Origin: Centropus unirufus
Lineage: Eukaryota > Chordata > Aves > Cuculiformes > Centropidae
Length of the DNA stretch: 64,000 nucleotides
Direction of reading: 5' to 3'
NCBI GenBank assembly: GCA_013397695.1
Contig: VYZI01000112.1
Coordinates: 888,731 to 952,730, forward strand
The notes under the pieces were generated by a model. The model saw nothing but the letters and a program-made list of their open reading frames with translations, did not search any database and was not told the DNA's origin. The translations under genes and the position numbers were made by a program. This document shows, piece by piece, positions 36,114-49,200 of the stretch (positions within the stretch are counted from its first letter, which is position 1; each line of letters opens with the position of its first letter).

Positions 36114-37975
36114 TTTCTATAAATATTCAAACTCAAAACCTATAGTGCCTGGAGTGTTTTGGTACCTCCGAGGCAGTCAAAAAGAAAGGAGGTGGAATAC
36201 TTATACTCTGGACAAAGAAAACCAAAGTATGTCTGATTTCTACGTTTGGTGCTTAAAATAATTTCTAACCTAATTCATGCAATTTTACTGCTACATCTTT
36301 TAATATTATGGTTTGATGTCCAGTAAAAGGTCAAATATCTATAAGCAGTCTTTAGTACAGGAGACCCTAGAATTTCTCTATGATTCCATTCACAGTGGGA
36401 AATAACCGAACAAATTTAGTAAGAAATACCATGAATTAATAAAATAATGGAATGATATTTAAAAGAATTGCCCTACTTCCTAATTTGCTATTAACTTCCT
36501 GAATGACTTTGGACTATCACCCCTTTATTTGGATTTTATATTCACATTAAGCTCACACTCATTTTTGTGCAACTCAGTTTTTTCTAATTACTACTATTTT
36601 CTAGATAATAAAGTGCCACAGATGCCATGTTACAAATTTAATAAATCACGTAAGATGTAATCTGTACCAATATAGTACATCTGCTATGATTCCACAGTAG
36701 TCTGGTCTGCTTTGGAATTAGAAACAGATGTTGCGTTACATTAGAAGGGAAAATCTGGTTAGCAGGGAGTGGGGTAGGAAAAAATCCAGAATTTGTTAGC
36801 ATCACCATCTGCTTTTTAAAACCTTGATGTATATTGATTTGATCCTTAAAGATATCTCCTTTTGAAATACTTCAAAATGATAGAGTTTGTGATTCCAGCA
36901 CTCTAAACTACTTGAGGCATAGGTTGGTACTTTCAGTCTAGTGTTTTGATTTAAATAAGTAAACATTCTGGAATGAGTTTCTGCAAATTATAAAAGTGGG
37001 AAGAGACATCATGTGAGTCATCTGTAGTAGCTCATTTTCCTGAGTCACAGTAGAACTAATGCAAATATTCTTTCACAGTCCCAGTATTAACTGTGAATAT
37101 TTCAAATTAGTTTACTTCAGTCAGCTTCCTTGCAATGGATTCTTCTGCCAGCGATAATTATTAAGCATCCCTTTATCACATTCTCCCGTGCCAGGGCACA
37201 ACTCCCTTTCTTTTCCTCTTCTAACAAGTGATAATGGCTTGTGACAGAAGATTACCTTATTCTAAAATTGTACTGTTTGCATTGTGGGATTTTTTATAAT
37301 TTATTTTATAGGCTATTCATACTCTCCAATTGCTTTGTTCTCTTGTCTCACCTTCATGGATCAAGTTTTTAAGTACCTTAGGAAGCTTGCTGTTCTGTGG
37401 ATTCTCTGCAGATTTCTATTCTGTTTGAAATGCGGGATCCCAAAATATGAGTGCTATTTCAAGTAAAGCCAAAGCATCACTATTGTACAGGTGTTACCAT
37501 CAAGCTTTATATACTTCGCTAATCATATTGATACAACCCAATATAGGAACTGCCTTTTTTATGATTCTTGACATCCCTAATTTATGTTTACTTTAATCTT
37601 TATACACTCCTTGATGAACGAAACTTAACTGCATGCTTGATTTTTATTACTCTCCCATGTGTGAATTTATCCCATTTGTCTTTACTGAATCTTCTAAATT
37701 GTTTTAGACACTCGCTCCAGTTTAAGAAGAGTATTCTGTGCTTTAATCCTAACCTTCAAAATAATTTAGATCCATTTCAATGTTAGAGTTAGTACATAAA
37801 ATTATGCATGCTTTACAACACCCTCCAAGACTTTAGTCAAATTTTACTACATACTGGAGTCAGAACTAGCAAGTGTCTTTAGGTTCAAAGTAGTCAGTCA
37901 AACTGAAGTCCAATGGTGGTATTTCCTTCACCTCAAAATTCCACAGTAGAATACATAAGGAAGAAAAAGGCATTC

Positions 37976-37991
37976 TGCTAGCTAGCTAGCA
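37976..37991. repeat. 16-bp perfect palindrome built of GCTA units
   Basis: TGCTAGCTAGCTAGCA equals its own reverse complement, a short (GCTA)n run. Confidence 0.9.
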
Positions 37992-38660
37992 TACAAGGAG
38001 GAACCAGTAACATTTTCCTATTCAGGCAAATCCTCTGCCAGTTGTTTTCAGATGTCAGCATGAAACTAATAGACACTTCTCCCTCCCAACATCTTGAATT
38101 AACATGTCAAAATGCCCCTGCTGTACTAACATCTTCTGTGCTATTACTTTTCCTTTCCTCATAGCGCACTTAGGATTATATTCAGTTTCTTGTACCCTTA
38201 GTACCCTGTTTTCAGCTCTCTCAAAGAAAAAATGATGTGCTTAAGAAAAGTTCTCAACTGTCTCATTGCTTCTGCCTTATTGAATAGACAACTGATTCAA
38301 ATCCAAAGAAGAAAAAGATTTTCCAGTGGATTCTTTTTTTTAGCTTCCCAAAAATTACTTCTGATACCCATTTAGACAGGAACTTGGTTTATGCAAAGAA
38401 TTTCTTAGCTACATGTTTGTTCCATAAGAATCTCTTTCCTCTTATCTCTACAAACATGCAGCATGAGATCCAGCACCAGCCTTCCAAAAATCATATCTTA
38501 GTCAATCATCTTTCCAACTCTAGTTTAGTATAGGCCTTCTCAGGAGTGTTGCTTCAACTTTAAATATTTCTGAAGTCAGAAATGCTCAGGGTTGTGGGGG
38601 CAGAATCTATAGAGAACCCAAACACCAAAAACACGGCCACTCCAAAAAAAGGAGGTAGTC

Positions 38661-39072
38661 TCATAGAATCAAATAATGGTTCAGGTTGGAAAGGACTTTA
38701 AAGATCTTCTAGTTCCAACTCCCCTGCTGTGTGCAGGGACACTTTCCAATAGATGAGGCTGCTCAAGGCCCCATCCAACCTGGCCTTGAACACTTCCAGA
38801 GAGGGGGCATCCACAACTTCTCTGGGCAGCCAGTGCCAGTGTCTCACCACCCCCATCGTGAAGAACTTCTTCCTAATGTTTGGTCTAAATTGCCCCTTTT
38901 CCAGTTTAAAGGAACTCCCCCTCATCCTATCACTACATGCCCTTGTAAAAAGTTGCTCCCCAGCTTTCTTGTAGGCCCTGCGTAGGTACTGGAAGACTGC
39001 TGTAAGTTCTTCCCTCAGCCTTCTCTTCTCCAGGCAGAAAAGCCCCAACTGTCTCTGTCTGTCCTCACTGTT
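38661..39072 (-). mobile_element. CR1 LINE copy, ORF2 C-terminus and 3' end, antisense
   Basis: The + strand starts 'tcatagaatcaaataatggtt' followed by 'caggttggaaaggact', the complement of the CR1 3' tail. It continues through 'ccaactcccctgctgtgtgcagggacac' (about 38715) to 'ggcagaaaagccccaac' (about 39045). The - strand frame 39048-38698 gives MGLFCLEKRRLREELTAVFQ, YLRRAYKKAGEQLF, SDRMRGSSFKLEKGQFR, NIRKKFFTMGVVRHW, LPREVVDAPSLEVFKARLDG. This is the complete C-terminal end of CR1 ORF2 in one open frame. It reads into the 3' untranslated part, so the original stop codon appears lost or shifted. This copy is among the best preserved here, but 5' truncated to about 410 bases. Confidence 0.94.
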
Positions 39073-42000
39073 GTCATCTCTGCCAGTGAGCCCTGCCAGC
39101 TCCTCTAAGAAAGGTAGCTGTGCAAACCCGGTGCCATGTAGGCTATCCCATTGTAAAAAACATCAAAGTTATGGTGACACCAGCCACAGAGCCATATATT
39201 AATAGAAAGAAAAGAAGATAAGGAATTGGAGTTGTCTGGATTATGTAGGAAGTGGTGAAAGAAGAGGCTTTTCCTCCCTGAGGAATGAGGAACAGTGGGT
39301 GGGCTCCTATGGCTGACTAATTTGCTCAATGAAGGGCTGAAATACATTGCGGCTCTCAGAAAGCAAGCTGAAAACTGAGTCACGGCTTGTTGATTAACCA
39401 GCCCCTGCTCTAACACGTTACATTAAATGAATGGTACCATTAGATCAAACCCCTCCAGAACGGTTCCTAACAGGACCATGGCAAGTGAAGTCCACAAGTG
39501 TCTCCGGAGGTAACACGGAAGTTTTGTGATGGGCACAATGTCAGCCACATGACACCTAATGCAAGCACGAGATTCTCCAAAGAACAAAGAAAATGCCAAA
39601 GCAGAACAGAAAAATGATCTGTTTTCATCCATATTGTCAATCTGTCTGTTTACAGAGGAAGCAATACCAGAGGATAACAGAAGAAATCACACTCAGACAA
39701 ATCGCCTCATGGTATGCCAGTTGATGTTTTCTTATTTCCTGAAGTACAAAATTTTAAATTTGAAATTTTCTGCCCTATGACTGTCAGGAAATATACTCCC
39801 TTAGTTTCAGAACCAGATGTTGCTTAGACAATATGATACATAGAATATGCATTATTTTATAATCAATATATAATGATTACATTATGCATTTTTTCAGAGG
39901 CATCTCTGAAAATTGATATCTTTAATATTGAGCAGTGCCTTAAAATTGTTTTTGAATAGTGACAGGAACAGGAGAATATTAACAATGGGTACTGCCTTTG
40001 TTGAATGTTCTCTGGAGAAGATGTTGACAAGTAAAAAAGGCAACATTAATTCAGACATTAGTATGTTTACCACTAAGTTTGTGCTGTTGAATTCCAGATG
40101 CCAACGCTAGAATAGCTCTATAGATTGAATAATGGAATTCTTTTTCCTTTAATAATGCCTGAAAATAATGGCACACCAAGAGGCCTTTTACAAAAGAAAT
40201 TTATTGAAAATCATGTAATGCATGTTCAGCCCAAAAAGAATCATTGATTCATGGTTCCGAGGCTCAACTCAAACTTTCATATTTGCAGTCACAGTTAATT
40301 GTACCTTACTGTTAAAACATGTGCCAATGCATCTATTCTGTTCACTGTATATAAGGGCATGAGTCTCTACCTTCCAGTGACATTTTGCTGATATAAAATA
40401 TTACAATAGTAAATCTAATTATATTAAATGCAGGCGGGAAATCAGCTGTAAATTTTATAGAGCGAATTATCCTCTGACATATTCCTATGTGACTCTACTA
40501 AAGTAAAAGCACAGAGATTTACCAACAAAGTTTAACCTTATGAGTGAAATATTATACGATGTGACATGCAGCTATTTTTATCATAAATGGGAACATGAAA
40601 TATGGGAAAAGCACTCTTCATTCTTTGCAGAGAACATTGACATGTTCTAGACCTCTTTGTTTCCAATGATTGTCTTGAAATCCTATCCAAAGTTAGTTGG
40701 GCTTTTGCCCAATAAATAATATACTCATGATTCATGAAGTGTATGTTTTAGATCAAAACTGCACTGTAAAGGAGAATATCAAGTCTTCTTTGAAATCAGT
40801 GGGAGTCTTCCTGGTGAATTATTCTTCATGTCATAACTTTTATCATTTTATAGAATTTTTAATTGTGTTGAGAGATTAAAGGTAGAAAGTATGATAGTAA
40901 ATAGCTATTCAGATCTGAGTAAATGAGAATACTAACATTATTTCTCTTCTCAAAGATCTTGCCAGCTGTAGAAAGACTGAAATCTCACACGACAAAAATA
41001 GCACTTTTGCTACTAGTCTCAATGCTAGAAAAAGAAAAGATATTTTGAAGTGAGCTGTCCCATTCTGCTTTCTTGAATTCTCAGCAAAATCACCTTTACC
41101 GATTGTTAAAACCCAACTTACCTGACAGATGGATCTAAGCTTGGAAGGCTTGTATGTCCATTTTTTCCTTGTCTACTTTGTGGTGCCTTTATCAAACTTC
41201 CCAAAGTCTCTGTTGTGCTTGGTCTCCTGGAGATAAAACGAATATGTCTCCAGCCTGAGATATCATCTTCTCTTGGGTCTTAACTGGACTTTTTAGTCCA
41301 TGTGTGAAGGCAGAGCAAAAAGTAAGGTTTGATAAAGGGGCTGAGCCATGCAACTGCCCAAGCTGTGCCTGTGGAAAGTTACTGGCTTCTTGGCCTCACT
41401 GGTAATAGCAGCCTCTTAGTAGGTGAAACGCTCCTAAATTCCATGTGAAAATTGGTTTGAGCCCACTCCCAGCTTTTAACATGTTCTCTCCTTGGTGACT
41501 CCTATAAAATAAACAACACTGCTGGTTTCTCTATTATCTGGTAAATAGTTTTTAATATTATACCATCTGCTGCATCAGCCTTTACTTGCAATTTCTGTGC
41601 ATGAGCAAAAGCAAAGCATCACGTAATAAGAATTTTTGTAAAACGTTTTTCTGCACTACTACTCTAATTTGTAGGGTCTGACTGTGCAGCCTGTTACTCA
41701 TTTAGAGCAATACTCATCTGAACCCACCAGAGGAGCTTGCATGTAGTAGTGTTCACGAGGATGACTAACAATCAGGTTCACGGACTGTGAAATTCCTTTT
41801 GTATGGACATTCCCAGAAGCAAACCCAGAAGGCTCTTGAACCACATGGAGTATAGAATTTCACGTAGAGAAATAGCATTATACCCATAACATCTGCTTGA
41901 GCAGAAACAATTTATTCAGCATCACAGCTTAAAACATGTTGAATTAACTGATAATACACTAATATGGCAAATGCCATAAAGGGGATCTTAAGTGTTCTTT

Positions 42001-43957
42001 AACCTTCATAAAGGCAGTGAAGGAAACCCTACTGAACTAATAGTGGGGAAAGAAGGGGGACCCTGGTGAGATTTGGCAGGCACAGGAAAAGAATAATTAA
42101 TAGAGGTCTGAGCTGATGAAAGTCCCCACTGTTAAGTGTTTATTATTTTCATCTCAGATAGTGCTGTGAATCTTACCTTTAACCGTTAATATTTGCCTAG
42201 AGACAAAGTGATTCAAACCTGATAGCAGATGTTACTAAGTGAACAGTGAACCGGTGTCCTAATAATTATTTGCTCAGAGTAGCCCTGTGGCTTTTCAGTA
42301 GCAGGCAAACACAGCATGGTACAACTAAATGATTGTATGTTAATGACTACAATAATATAAGATTAGGCAAGAGCTGAAGAACAGTATTCAAGTGGGGTGA
42401 AAGTCTGCAAAATTGAGTGAACAATTTAACACCTCTGCTGATGAGTAGTGTTTCTATTACCACTTGTAGGTCTGAAAGATCTTTTTTATGTTTTCCTATT
42501 TTAAGGATATGTTATAGTGCTCATCAAAATGTCTTTAAAGGGCCTTACACAAACAGACATGAGTTTCAGATATTCTTGTTGATATGAGAAAATGAGAAAA
42601 TAACAAAAGGATGTAATTCTTACATTACTGCCTGTAGGTTATGTGCTCAGTTTTATTTGACCTATAGGTACAGAGGAATTAAAACATTATTTTGTTTAAG
42701 TTTGTTATTTAGGAATCATATAAGAACTAGCAATCTGATAGTCTCTAGGTCTGGACATAGACTACTGATCTGCACTTCATTTCTAACATGCAACAGACCT
42801 AAATAATTAATTTCCTTCCCTCTCCTGAATGAATCGTCAGTATGACTTAATATGTAAAATCAAAAGATAGAAGACACTATCCCAATATAATAATTTACTC
42901 TGGTAGTTCACCTATTTAGACCATCTTTTCTGCTACACTCTCCACTTCAAGCATTTAAAGATGGAATTTTTAAAACAAAGCTGATAAGTCATTAAGAACT
43001 TTGTTGGAAAAAGGAGATCAATTTAGATCTTTCATCAATGTTATACATCTTCTGTATCCTTTAAATGGTGGTCAAGATATATGCAGTGGTTCTTGCTGAT
43101 AAGTTGTAAGAGCATTGTTTCCAAGTCCTTTCAAGTGTTTAAAAAAATCTTTCCAAAGCTTGATATTTTCATTCTATATTCTTCCTTCCCTTTTGTCTTT
43201 CAAAATCTCTCAGATATCTTAGGGGGCATATAAATTGTCTGTACCATGTTTATACCTGGCAAAATAATGTGTGGCATATGGCCAAATAGCTTATGAACAC
43301 ACAAAGGCATTTGGTATTGCATGAAAAATTAATTTTAAATTTCTGTATAAATTAATGGCATGGGGATATGATTTTCCAGTTGACATACACACCTCCAAAG
43401 ACAAATTACAGTTTAAAGCCAATAAAATATCTGCCATAATAGAAAATTATCTTTCTCATTCTGTATTCATCTGTTGAAAATTTCTGATCAAGCTCACTAA
43501 TATGGGGATTTTTTTAATCGGTATAGTTTTAAAAAATATTAAGCTGGAATCATATTAAAACATGTTCATAATAGTCAATTTTTCAAACAAAGTATGTGAA
43601 ATGTGTGAAATAGAAATTTCTAGTTGGTATGTGACCTATCCTAGCACGGTCACATTTAAGACAAAGCTTTCTCTTAGTGAAGGGAAAGAAAAATGAGAGG
43701 GATTTATTCTTTCTGTCCCAAATATATTCCTAGGACATTTGAAAGAACTTCATGCATACTTATTGTTTCTCTTCTAGATTTCTTCAAGTCACCCTTATTA
43801 TGCAAATCATTAACATTGTATGCCAATTGATCCCACATTATTTTCTGTTGTGAAAAGACCATGGCAAAACATTAAACATTTTGTTATTCACATTAAAAAC
43901 ACCGGCAATTGTTTCCTAACTTTATACAATTTGAATATGACTCAAACAAGCAGACAT

Positions 43958-43977
43958 CATCCCTTTTACAAGGGATG
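43958..43977. repeat. Perfect hairpin: 8-bp stem, 4-nt loop
   Basis: CATCCCTT at 43958-43965, loop TTAC, and complement AAGGGATG at 43970-43977. Confidence 0.85.
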
Positions 43978-44850
43978 TAAACCTTCACGAGCTTCTCTTT
44001 GTTTGGCACCTTTGGAAAAAAACCTTAACTTCTTATTTAAACACTAATTTGAGTCTCCCAGGTTGGAAACGCTGCTGTATTCAGACTCCCTGTACAGGAT
44101 GGATTTTATAACCTGTACTCACCTCTGCCAGCATAATCACACAAGGCCTGGATGAAAGGCTGACCCAAGATTTGGGCTGCTTCTCATTTTCTGGGCTGGC
44201 TTTCAAATCCTCTGAAGAAGTTACCTCACCACAGGTAGGAGATGAGAAATTTGAAGGGTTGTTACACACTGTCAATATTGATGGTAAGCGGGTGGAAAGC
44301 TATTGAACACAGCAGGACATAACAAGAAACTCACTCTCAGCTCGGTGCTCTTTCTCATGCAGGCCACAGAGCTGCTGCAACCTCAAAGGCAGGGTCACAT
44401 TTTTTTCCAGACTTTCTCTCTTTAGTTTCGAAATAAAATAGCCCACAAGATGTATACTCTTTTCTGCTTTTAATCATACAGACACACATCATTACATGAA
44501 GAATAGAGAACTTAAAAAGGAAAGCAGAAGAATTCTTATTTCTGTAATCCTTCCAGCTTCCATCTAGTTGTTTTTAAGGCTTATTTTGACGTTTTCTGTA
44601 ACAGTATTTTCTGTTGTTTTCTCCTTTCCCAACAAACAGCCCACTGAAGAGATTTTGTCTTGCTGTAATGTTGTATTTTTCTTTTGCTTTGCATTTCTAT
44701 CTTTTGTGTTTCTTTCTTGATCTAACATTCAGCTTCACCAAATTTATTTTCCCACTCAAACTTATGATTTAGCTGCAGCTCAGATCATCCCACTCCTCCA
44801 AGTCGATATACCTTCCACTTGCCTAGTAGCTCACCTTATCTTATTAGCTC

Positions 44851-44910
44851 TGTGCTAAAGACAATGAATTTGTGCCACTCGGCGCTAAAGACAATGAATT
44901 TGTGCCACTC
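44851..44910. repeat. 30-bp tandem duplication, two copies
   Basis: Unit 1 at 44851-44880 and unit 2 at 44881-44910 are identical except at two positions near the start (TGTGC versus GGCGC). The shared part begins GCTAAAGACAATG and ends TGTGCCACTC. The few differences point to a young duplication or a recently homogenised one. Confidence 0.95.
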
Positions 44911-46149
44911 TGCTGGCAGAAGATGACAGCCAGTAGGCACAGTAGCAAATGTATTACCTGGGAAGATAAAGGAAGTTCATGGCCAGTGGATAAGAGACTG
45001 TAGTTGTCAGGGGAACAGGAAAACTTTACTGGTGGATTCTTTTAAATTGGGAAAACTAAATTTTGCTTGTTTCTGTGGCAGATACCTTATCATTTATTTT
45101 ACCAGATTTTATCCAGGTATTTCATTGAGAAATACGCATTTCACAGACCGTTTGGGCATTTTCACCCACACCTTACCCTGGAAAAAAGGAATACTGGAAA
45201 ACTCTTCATCTCCCATGCTATTAATTTATGTCATATTTCCAGTTTCTTAAGTCTATTTAATGAAATGTGTTTTGATAAAGAAGTAATCAGTATCTCCACA
45301 GTTTCTTCTTTACTGCCGTGACATGAAAATCCCATACCAGGAGCAGTCAATGCCATTTTAGGACCAGTCAGTCCCAACAGAGGCATTGAAGTCAGAGCTC
45401 CAGCCAGCTTGCTTGGACTGTCTGAACTAGTCAGTACTGGATGTAATCAGTGTTTTCCTGGAAAATGTTTGCTTATTGCATACACCTAAGATCAGCTAAA
45501 AACTGTTCTTTTTACTCGGGGCTCTTTGACCACTGGTGCAGTACAAATTTTCACTATGAGTTGCCCAGACACACCTATTGCTCCTTCTTTTGTCATTTCT
45601 ATCTCATTAGCAACCTTATTTCTCTAGACCTTCAAACGGAATATTTACTGGTTCTCATTCAGCCTTGATTTTAAAACAATGCAACTGTGGGAAGTTGATT
45701 AAAGGCTTCATAAGCAGCTTTCAGGAAAGCCAGAAATATCAGCCCAAATTGTGGCTGATAGCAACTGAGAAGAGACAGAGTTTTCCTTGGAATTTTAACT
45801 GCTCCATCTAGGTTGTTTTCTCTTTAAAAAAGCACTTATTGATATGAAGCTACTTTCATAATTATATGAAAAATAGAGACCTGACTGACTTTGAACTAAG
45901 ATGCAACTTCAAAGGTGTAAAGAACTTGTTATGGTATTTAAATGTCATTTTCTTCATGATATAGGAGGCATTGTCTACTGCATTGCTGTAGACTGCCATT
46001 CATATATCCCCCAAAGGTATACTAATCAATTCTTAAACAGTCTTGCATCATCCACATTTGAGATCCACATTTTAGATGTCTGAACTACTGAGTGATTTTT
46101 GTAGCAGACACATCTGAAAAAGCAGCATTCACAACACTTATGCATAATT

Positions 46150-46400
46150 TACAGTATAATTCTTTACACTTATCTAGCACCTTTCAGCTCAGAATTGCAA
46201 AGCTCTTTGCAAATGTTAATTAATTTATCTTTCCTGTGCTGTTTGCAGATAAGGGATATTAGTATTTCTCAGGAGAGGCAGTGGTCAAAGAGAAAATAAA
46301 TGTAACTTTAAGCAAATCACTGATGCCCTGTATCTCTATTATTTCATAAGCAAAATGGAGATAAAATAACAAAGTAACTCACAAGAATGTTAAAGAATCA
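46150..46400. mobile_element. Ancient MIR/L3-like repeat, diverged
   Basis: The + strand reads 'tagcacctttcagctcagaattgcaaagctctttgcaaatgttaatt' in outline and later 'tttgcagataagggat'. Near the end comes 'aagcaaaatggagataaaataa'. These follow the well-known vertebrate pattern 'tagcacctttcat--gagatctcaaagcgctttacaaa--ttaatta', then 'ttacagatgaggaa', then a 'tctgtaaaatggggataataa' motif shared by MIR and L2/L3 elements. Divergence is high, so family and edges are uncertain. Orientation is not assigned, because these repeats are described both ways. Confidence 0.45.
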
Positions 46401-49010
46401 TTATTTTAGTTTTCAGACCTCTGAACATTTCTGGTGCAAAATACCATTTTTAACACGAATAATCAAAGTCATGAACTTGCAAAGGCCCCAAATCTTGCAT
46501 TCAGTTGCAAGCCTAATGCATACTGAAATTAGCAGGAGCTGGACCCCTAACTAGTCCCTAGTCATTTTTTAGGTTCTCTGTCAAAGAATTAATAGTTCAA
46601 AGAGGTGTATATCAATCAGTCCCAATCCTATGTTGCTTACAGCAGGAATTCAAGAACCTCATTGCATAGTTTTATTTTTAAGTAGAAGTGTTCTAACTTG
46701 TTCCTTGCCCATTTTTCTTTTGTCTTTTAAGACTATTCCATGCTTTGAAAATCAAAGAACTGTCATTAAAACCCTCAATGTTTTGAATTTCTGAGAGCAT
46801 TTTGACATTTAATCAAATCTTGTTCCTTCCAGCTCCCTTTATTATGGTAATTTATTATACCAAATTGAAGGTGGCAAGAGGAAATTTACTTGGATAATGT
46901 CTTAACATATTAAACTAAGGCCTGCTCTCACTGAAGCCCATAGCAACACCCCCACATTTTGTTTAATGCTGATGTATCCTCAACCACGCCATACAGCAAA
47001 GGAAAACCAATCACACAGCGTTGAATATATTTAAATTTTAACAGCATTAGGAACTTGAATTCTTTGGTTTTATGTTTTTTCTAATCTGACTTGATGCCTT
47101 GTTAAGTGGATTTGCCTTGCCTATTCCTAAAGAGAGCTATTCCTATGTCACCTCCTGTTGACTCAAATATTTAGTCAGGACTTTTTACTTTAAAAGGATT
47201 CCATTTTCACACTTGTCTTTCAGAAGACAGGTGAATAAAGGAGAACTTTTTGACTTGAATATGAGTGGTTCCATTGTCTAATTGTCCCTCACAGAATGCT
47301 ACGTTTCCACAAGAGCCCCAGAGGGGTTCTCAGGGGTTCTCCCAGAGGGGTGCTCCCCAGAGGGAGCACCCTGGGCTCCACTGGAGTCCTTCAGCATTAG
47401 TGGTTGTGCCTTGTGGAGATGTCCAGATGGCATTAGGAAGTGAGGCTGTGGTCCTATGTGTGTTAGAACTGGGTCTACCCCACACAGCAATGCAGGTTTG
47501 GTCTGGATCACGTATGGACAAATGTCCTCCCAGTGTAGGATTTGTGCTAGATATGCACTTTTACCATGGTTTTATGCCAGTTAGAAGAGAAGAGGAAAAA
47601 GGCTGCTCTGGCATAAAGTTAGAGAGATGTAGACAGATAATACTTGATCTGGCAGGTAGCCTGGCAATATGAAGTTAGCTGATTAATATTTTAAAATAAA
47701 CTTGAGTCAGCAAAGGAAGTATATATCACATTAGTGCCTTTTATCCTATACCTGCCATGTTTTTGATTGAGTAGTGGGATATGTTGTTATGGTGGATACA
47801 AGGGAAGCAAGGACTATAGGCACACAGTTCAGAAGTAAGTCAGAGGCTGTTTTCTGTAACTGATTTTCTTCATTTCATTATTAATATTGTTTTTCCTAGG
47901 AGGCAGACTCCCAAAATGTCTTTTCAGAGGCATTCGTGGATATGCACTGGAAATTCTGAACTCAGTATGATCTTTCTAGTTGTATTAAATGAAAGTTTCC
48001 ATTGTTTTCTTTTTAGTTACTGCAGTACAATGAGTGCACATTATTTTTAAAGTCATAATCTCCTCTAAAAGGTAATTTCCTTCCCCCAAGGACAAAACCT
48101 GCTACTGATACCACTGTTTCACACCAGATTAGACAGAAGTTTTTGCTTACTCTATTTATCCTCAAATGTTTTTAATTATCCCCCAAATTCTAATGCTAAT
48201 AATTCTTAATATCATATAGTTGTACATACAGACAGATAATATGACACAGAAATATGTGTGCTTTCAAATGATTTTATCATAATGTAACTATTGAATTCTC
48301 TGTTTACTTGGCTTTTAAAGATTTAAAACCTATTCCAAGGTGCAGAGCTTTGCCAAAAGTGATTGTATTTTTCACAACAGGGAGAACCTCCAGCTATCTT
48401 CAGCAGCGTTTCCAATTCCTTACTATTGCAGCCTCTTTCTGTGAACCTCAATGCAGTCTCCCACTTCATTTAGCTGACAACACTGGATGAAGATATTTTC
48501 AACTCAAAGTGTTTCATAAGGTAGGTGCTAGGCACCTGTCCTGAATTTTTCAAGTAATTAATGTTGAAAGTCACTTGCTAAGAGAGGGTAATTTGATGGA
48601 GGCAAGATATGCCCATTTTAGAAGCAAGCAAGAAGAGGGAGTGTGTAAATTAATTACTACTCTTTTGAACCTTTGTGAATAGCTGTTTTTAATGTGCTGT
48701 TAAAATTTATGTGGTTATCTTACTTCCCATATGTAACCTCTTTATTAGAGAACTGGGGGATGTGGAGGAGAAAAAAATATTGAAGTGTTTGTCTTCCAGC
48801 TATTCAAATATCTCTGACTTTGCTGATACCATGAAATGTCAACATACTCTAAAAACGGTCTGCTGTAAGTATATTACCTGATGTATACAGGAATCCATTA
48901 AACTGGTTGGATTCTGGAATGAAAATAAAAATTAATTTCTCTTCAGACTTTAGTCAGAGCCTCATTCTTTTTATATTCTTACCCAGATACATTAGATTAA
49001 TAGTGACTTA
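46401..49010. other. Unassigned; GC-richer patch at 47290-47500 with hairpin
   Basis: Mostly AT-rich with no recognised gene. The patch 47290-47500 is G/C-richer and carries repeated GGGGTTCTC and CAGAGGGG words. A 135-codon + strand frame (47265-47672) crosses it. Its peptide has no family I recognise, and an overlapping minus-strand frame also stays open there, as expected of GC-rich low-stop DNA. Confidence 0.5.
47348..47371. repeat. Perfect hairpin: 10-bp GC-rich stem, 4-nt loop
   Basis: GGGTGCTCCC at 47348-47357, loop CAGA, and exact complement GGGAGCACCC at 47362-47371. The flanks CCCA (47341) and TGGG (47372) can pair further across a bulge. It lies in the GC-richer patch next to short direct repeats of AGGGGTTCTC. 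Confidence 0.92.
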
Positions 49011-49200
49011 GAAAAACAGGGCTGAAAGAGAGCTCGGATGATCAGCTGCCCAGTGGTCGCTCTAAGGCAGGTTCTGTTACACTTAAGTCTGTCCTAAACA
49101 GGTGTTTTGTGTAAGCCATGGTGATGACCTCCAATGACAAATACTCCTAAGACTCCCCAGGCTGTCAGTTAAGTTTGCTAGAATTATTTAAAGCGAATCT
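49011..49200 (-). mobile_element. Ancient CR1-like LINE 3' fragment, diverged, antisense
   Basis: The + strand shows 'agggctgaaagagagctcggatgatcagctgcccag', then 'aggcaggttctgttac', 'aagtctgtcctaaacaggtgtt' and 'gatgacctccaatgacaaatactcctaagactccccaggc'. This follows the complement of old sauropsid CR1 3' ends ('gggctggaagggacctcaggagatcatctag', then 'cctccaatgatggagattccacaacctccccaggc'). It is clearly more diverged than the other CR1 copies in the window. The right boundary is uncertain and similarity may reach 49260. Confidence 0.6.

Larger units (their letters stand above)
32891..38660. other. Unassigned AT-rich DNA with T-rich repeat, hairpin and palindrome
   Basis: No gene or transposon recognised across nearly 6 kb. 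Local structures are listed separately (35331-35381, 36051-36074, 36082-36113, 37976-37991). Open frames reach 134 codons (35103-35507, +), but that one ends in a Phe-rich segment encoded by the T-rich tract and is not a credible gene. Confidence 0.55.
39073..46149. other. Unassigned AT-rich DNA; possible conserved block at 40130-40560
   Basis: No gene or transposon recognised in 7 kb. The block 40130-40560 is of even complexity, lacks repeats and contains words such as 'cagttaattgtacc', 'gcgggaaatcagctg' and 'tatagagcgaattat'. It resembles a conserved non-coding element by eye only. A short hairpin is at 43958-43977 and a tandem duplication at 44851-44910. Confidence 0.5.

Noticed and set aside
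47265..47672. 135-codon + strand frame in a GC-richer patch
   Set aside because: Opposite-strand frames are open over the same bases, the start lies in repeated GGGGTTCTC words, and the peptide matches no family I know.
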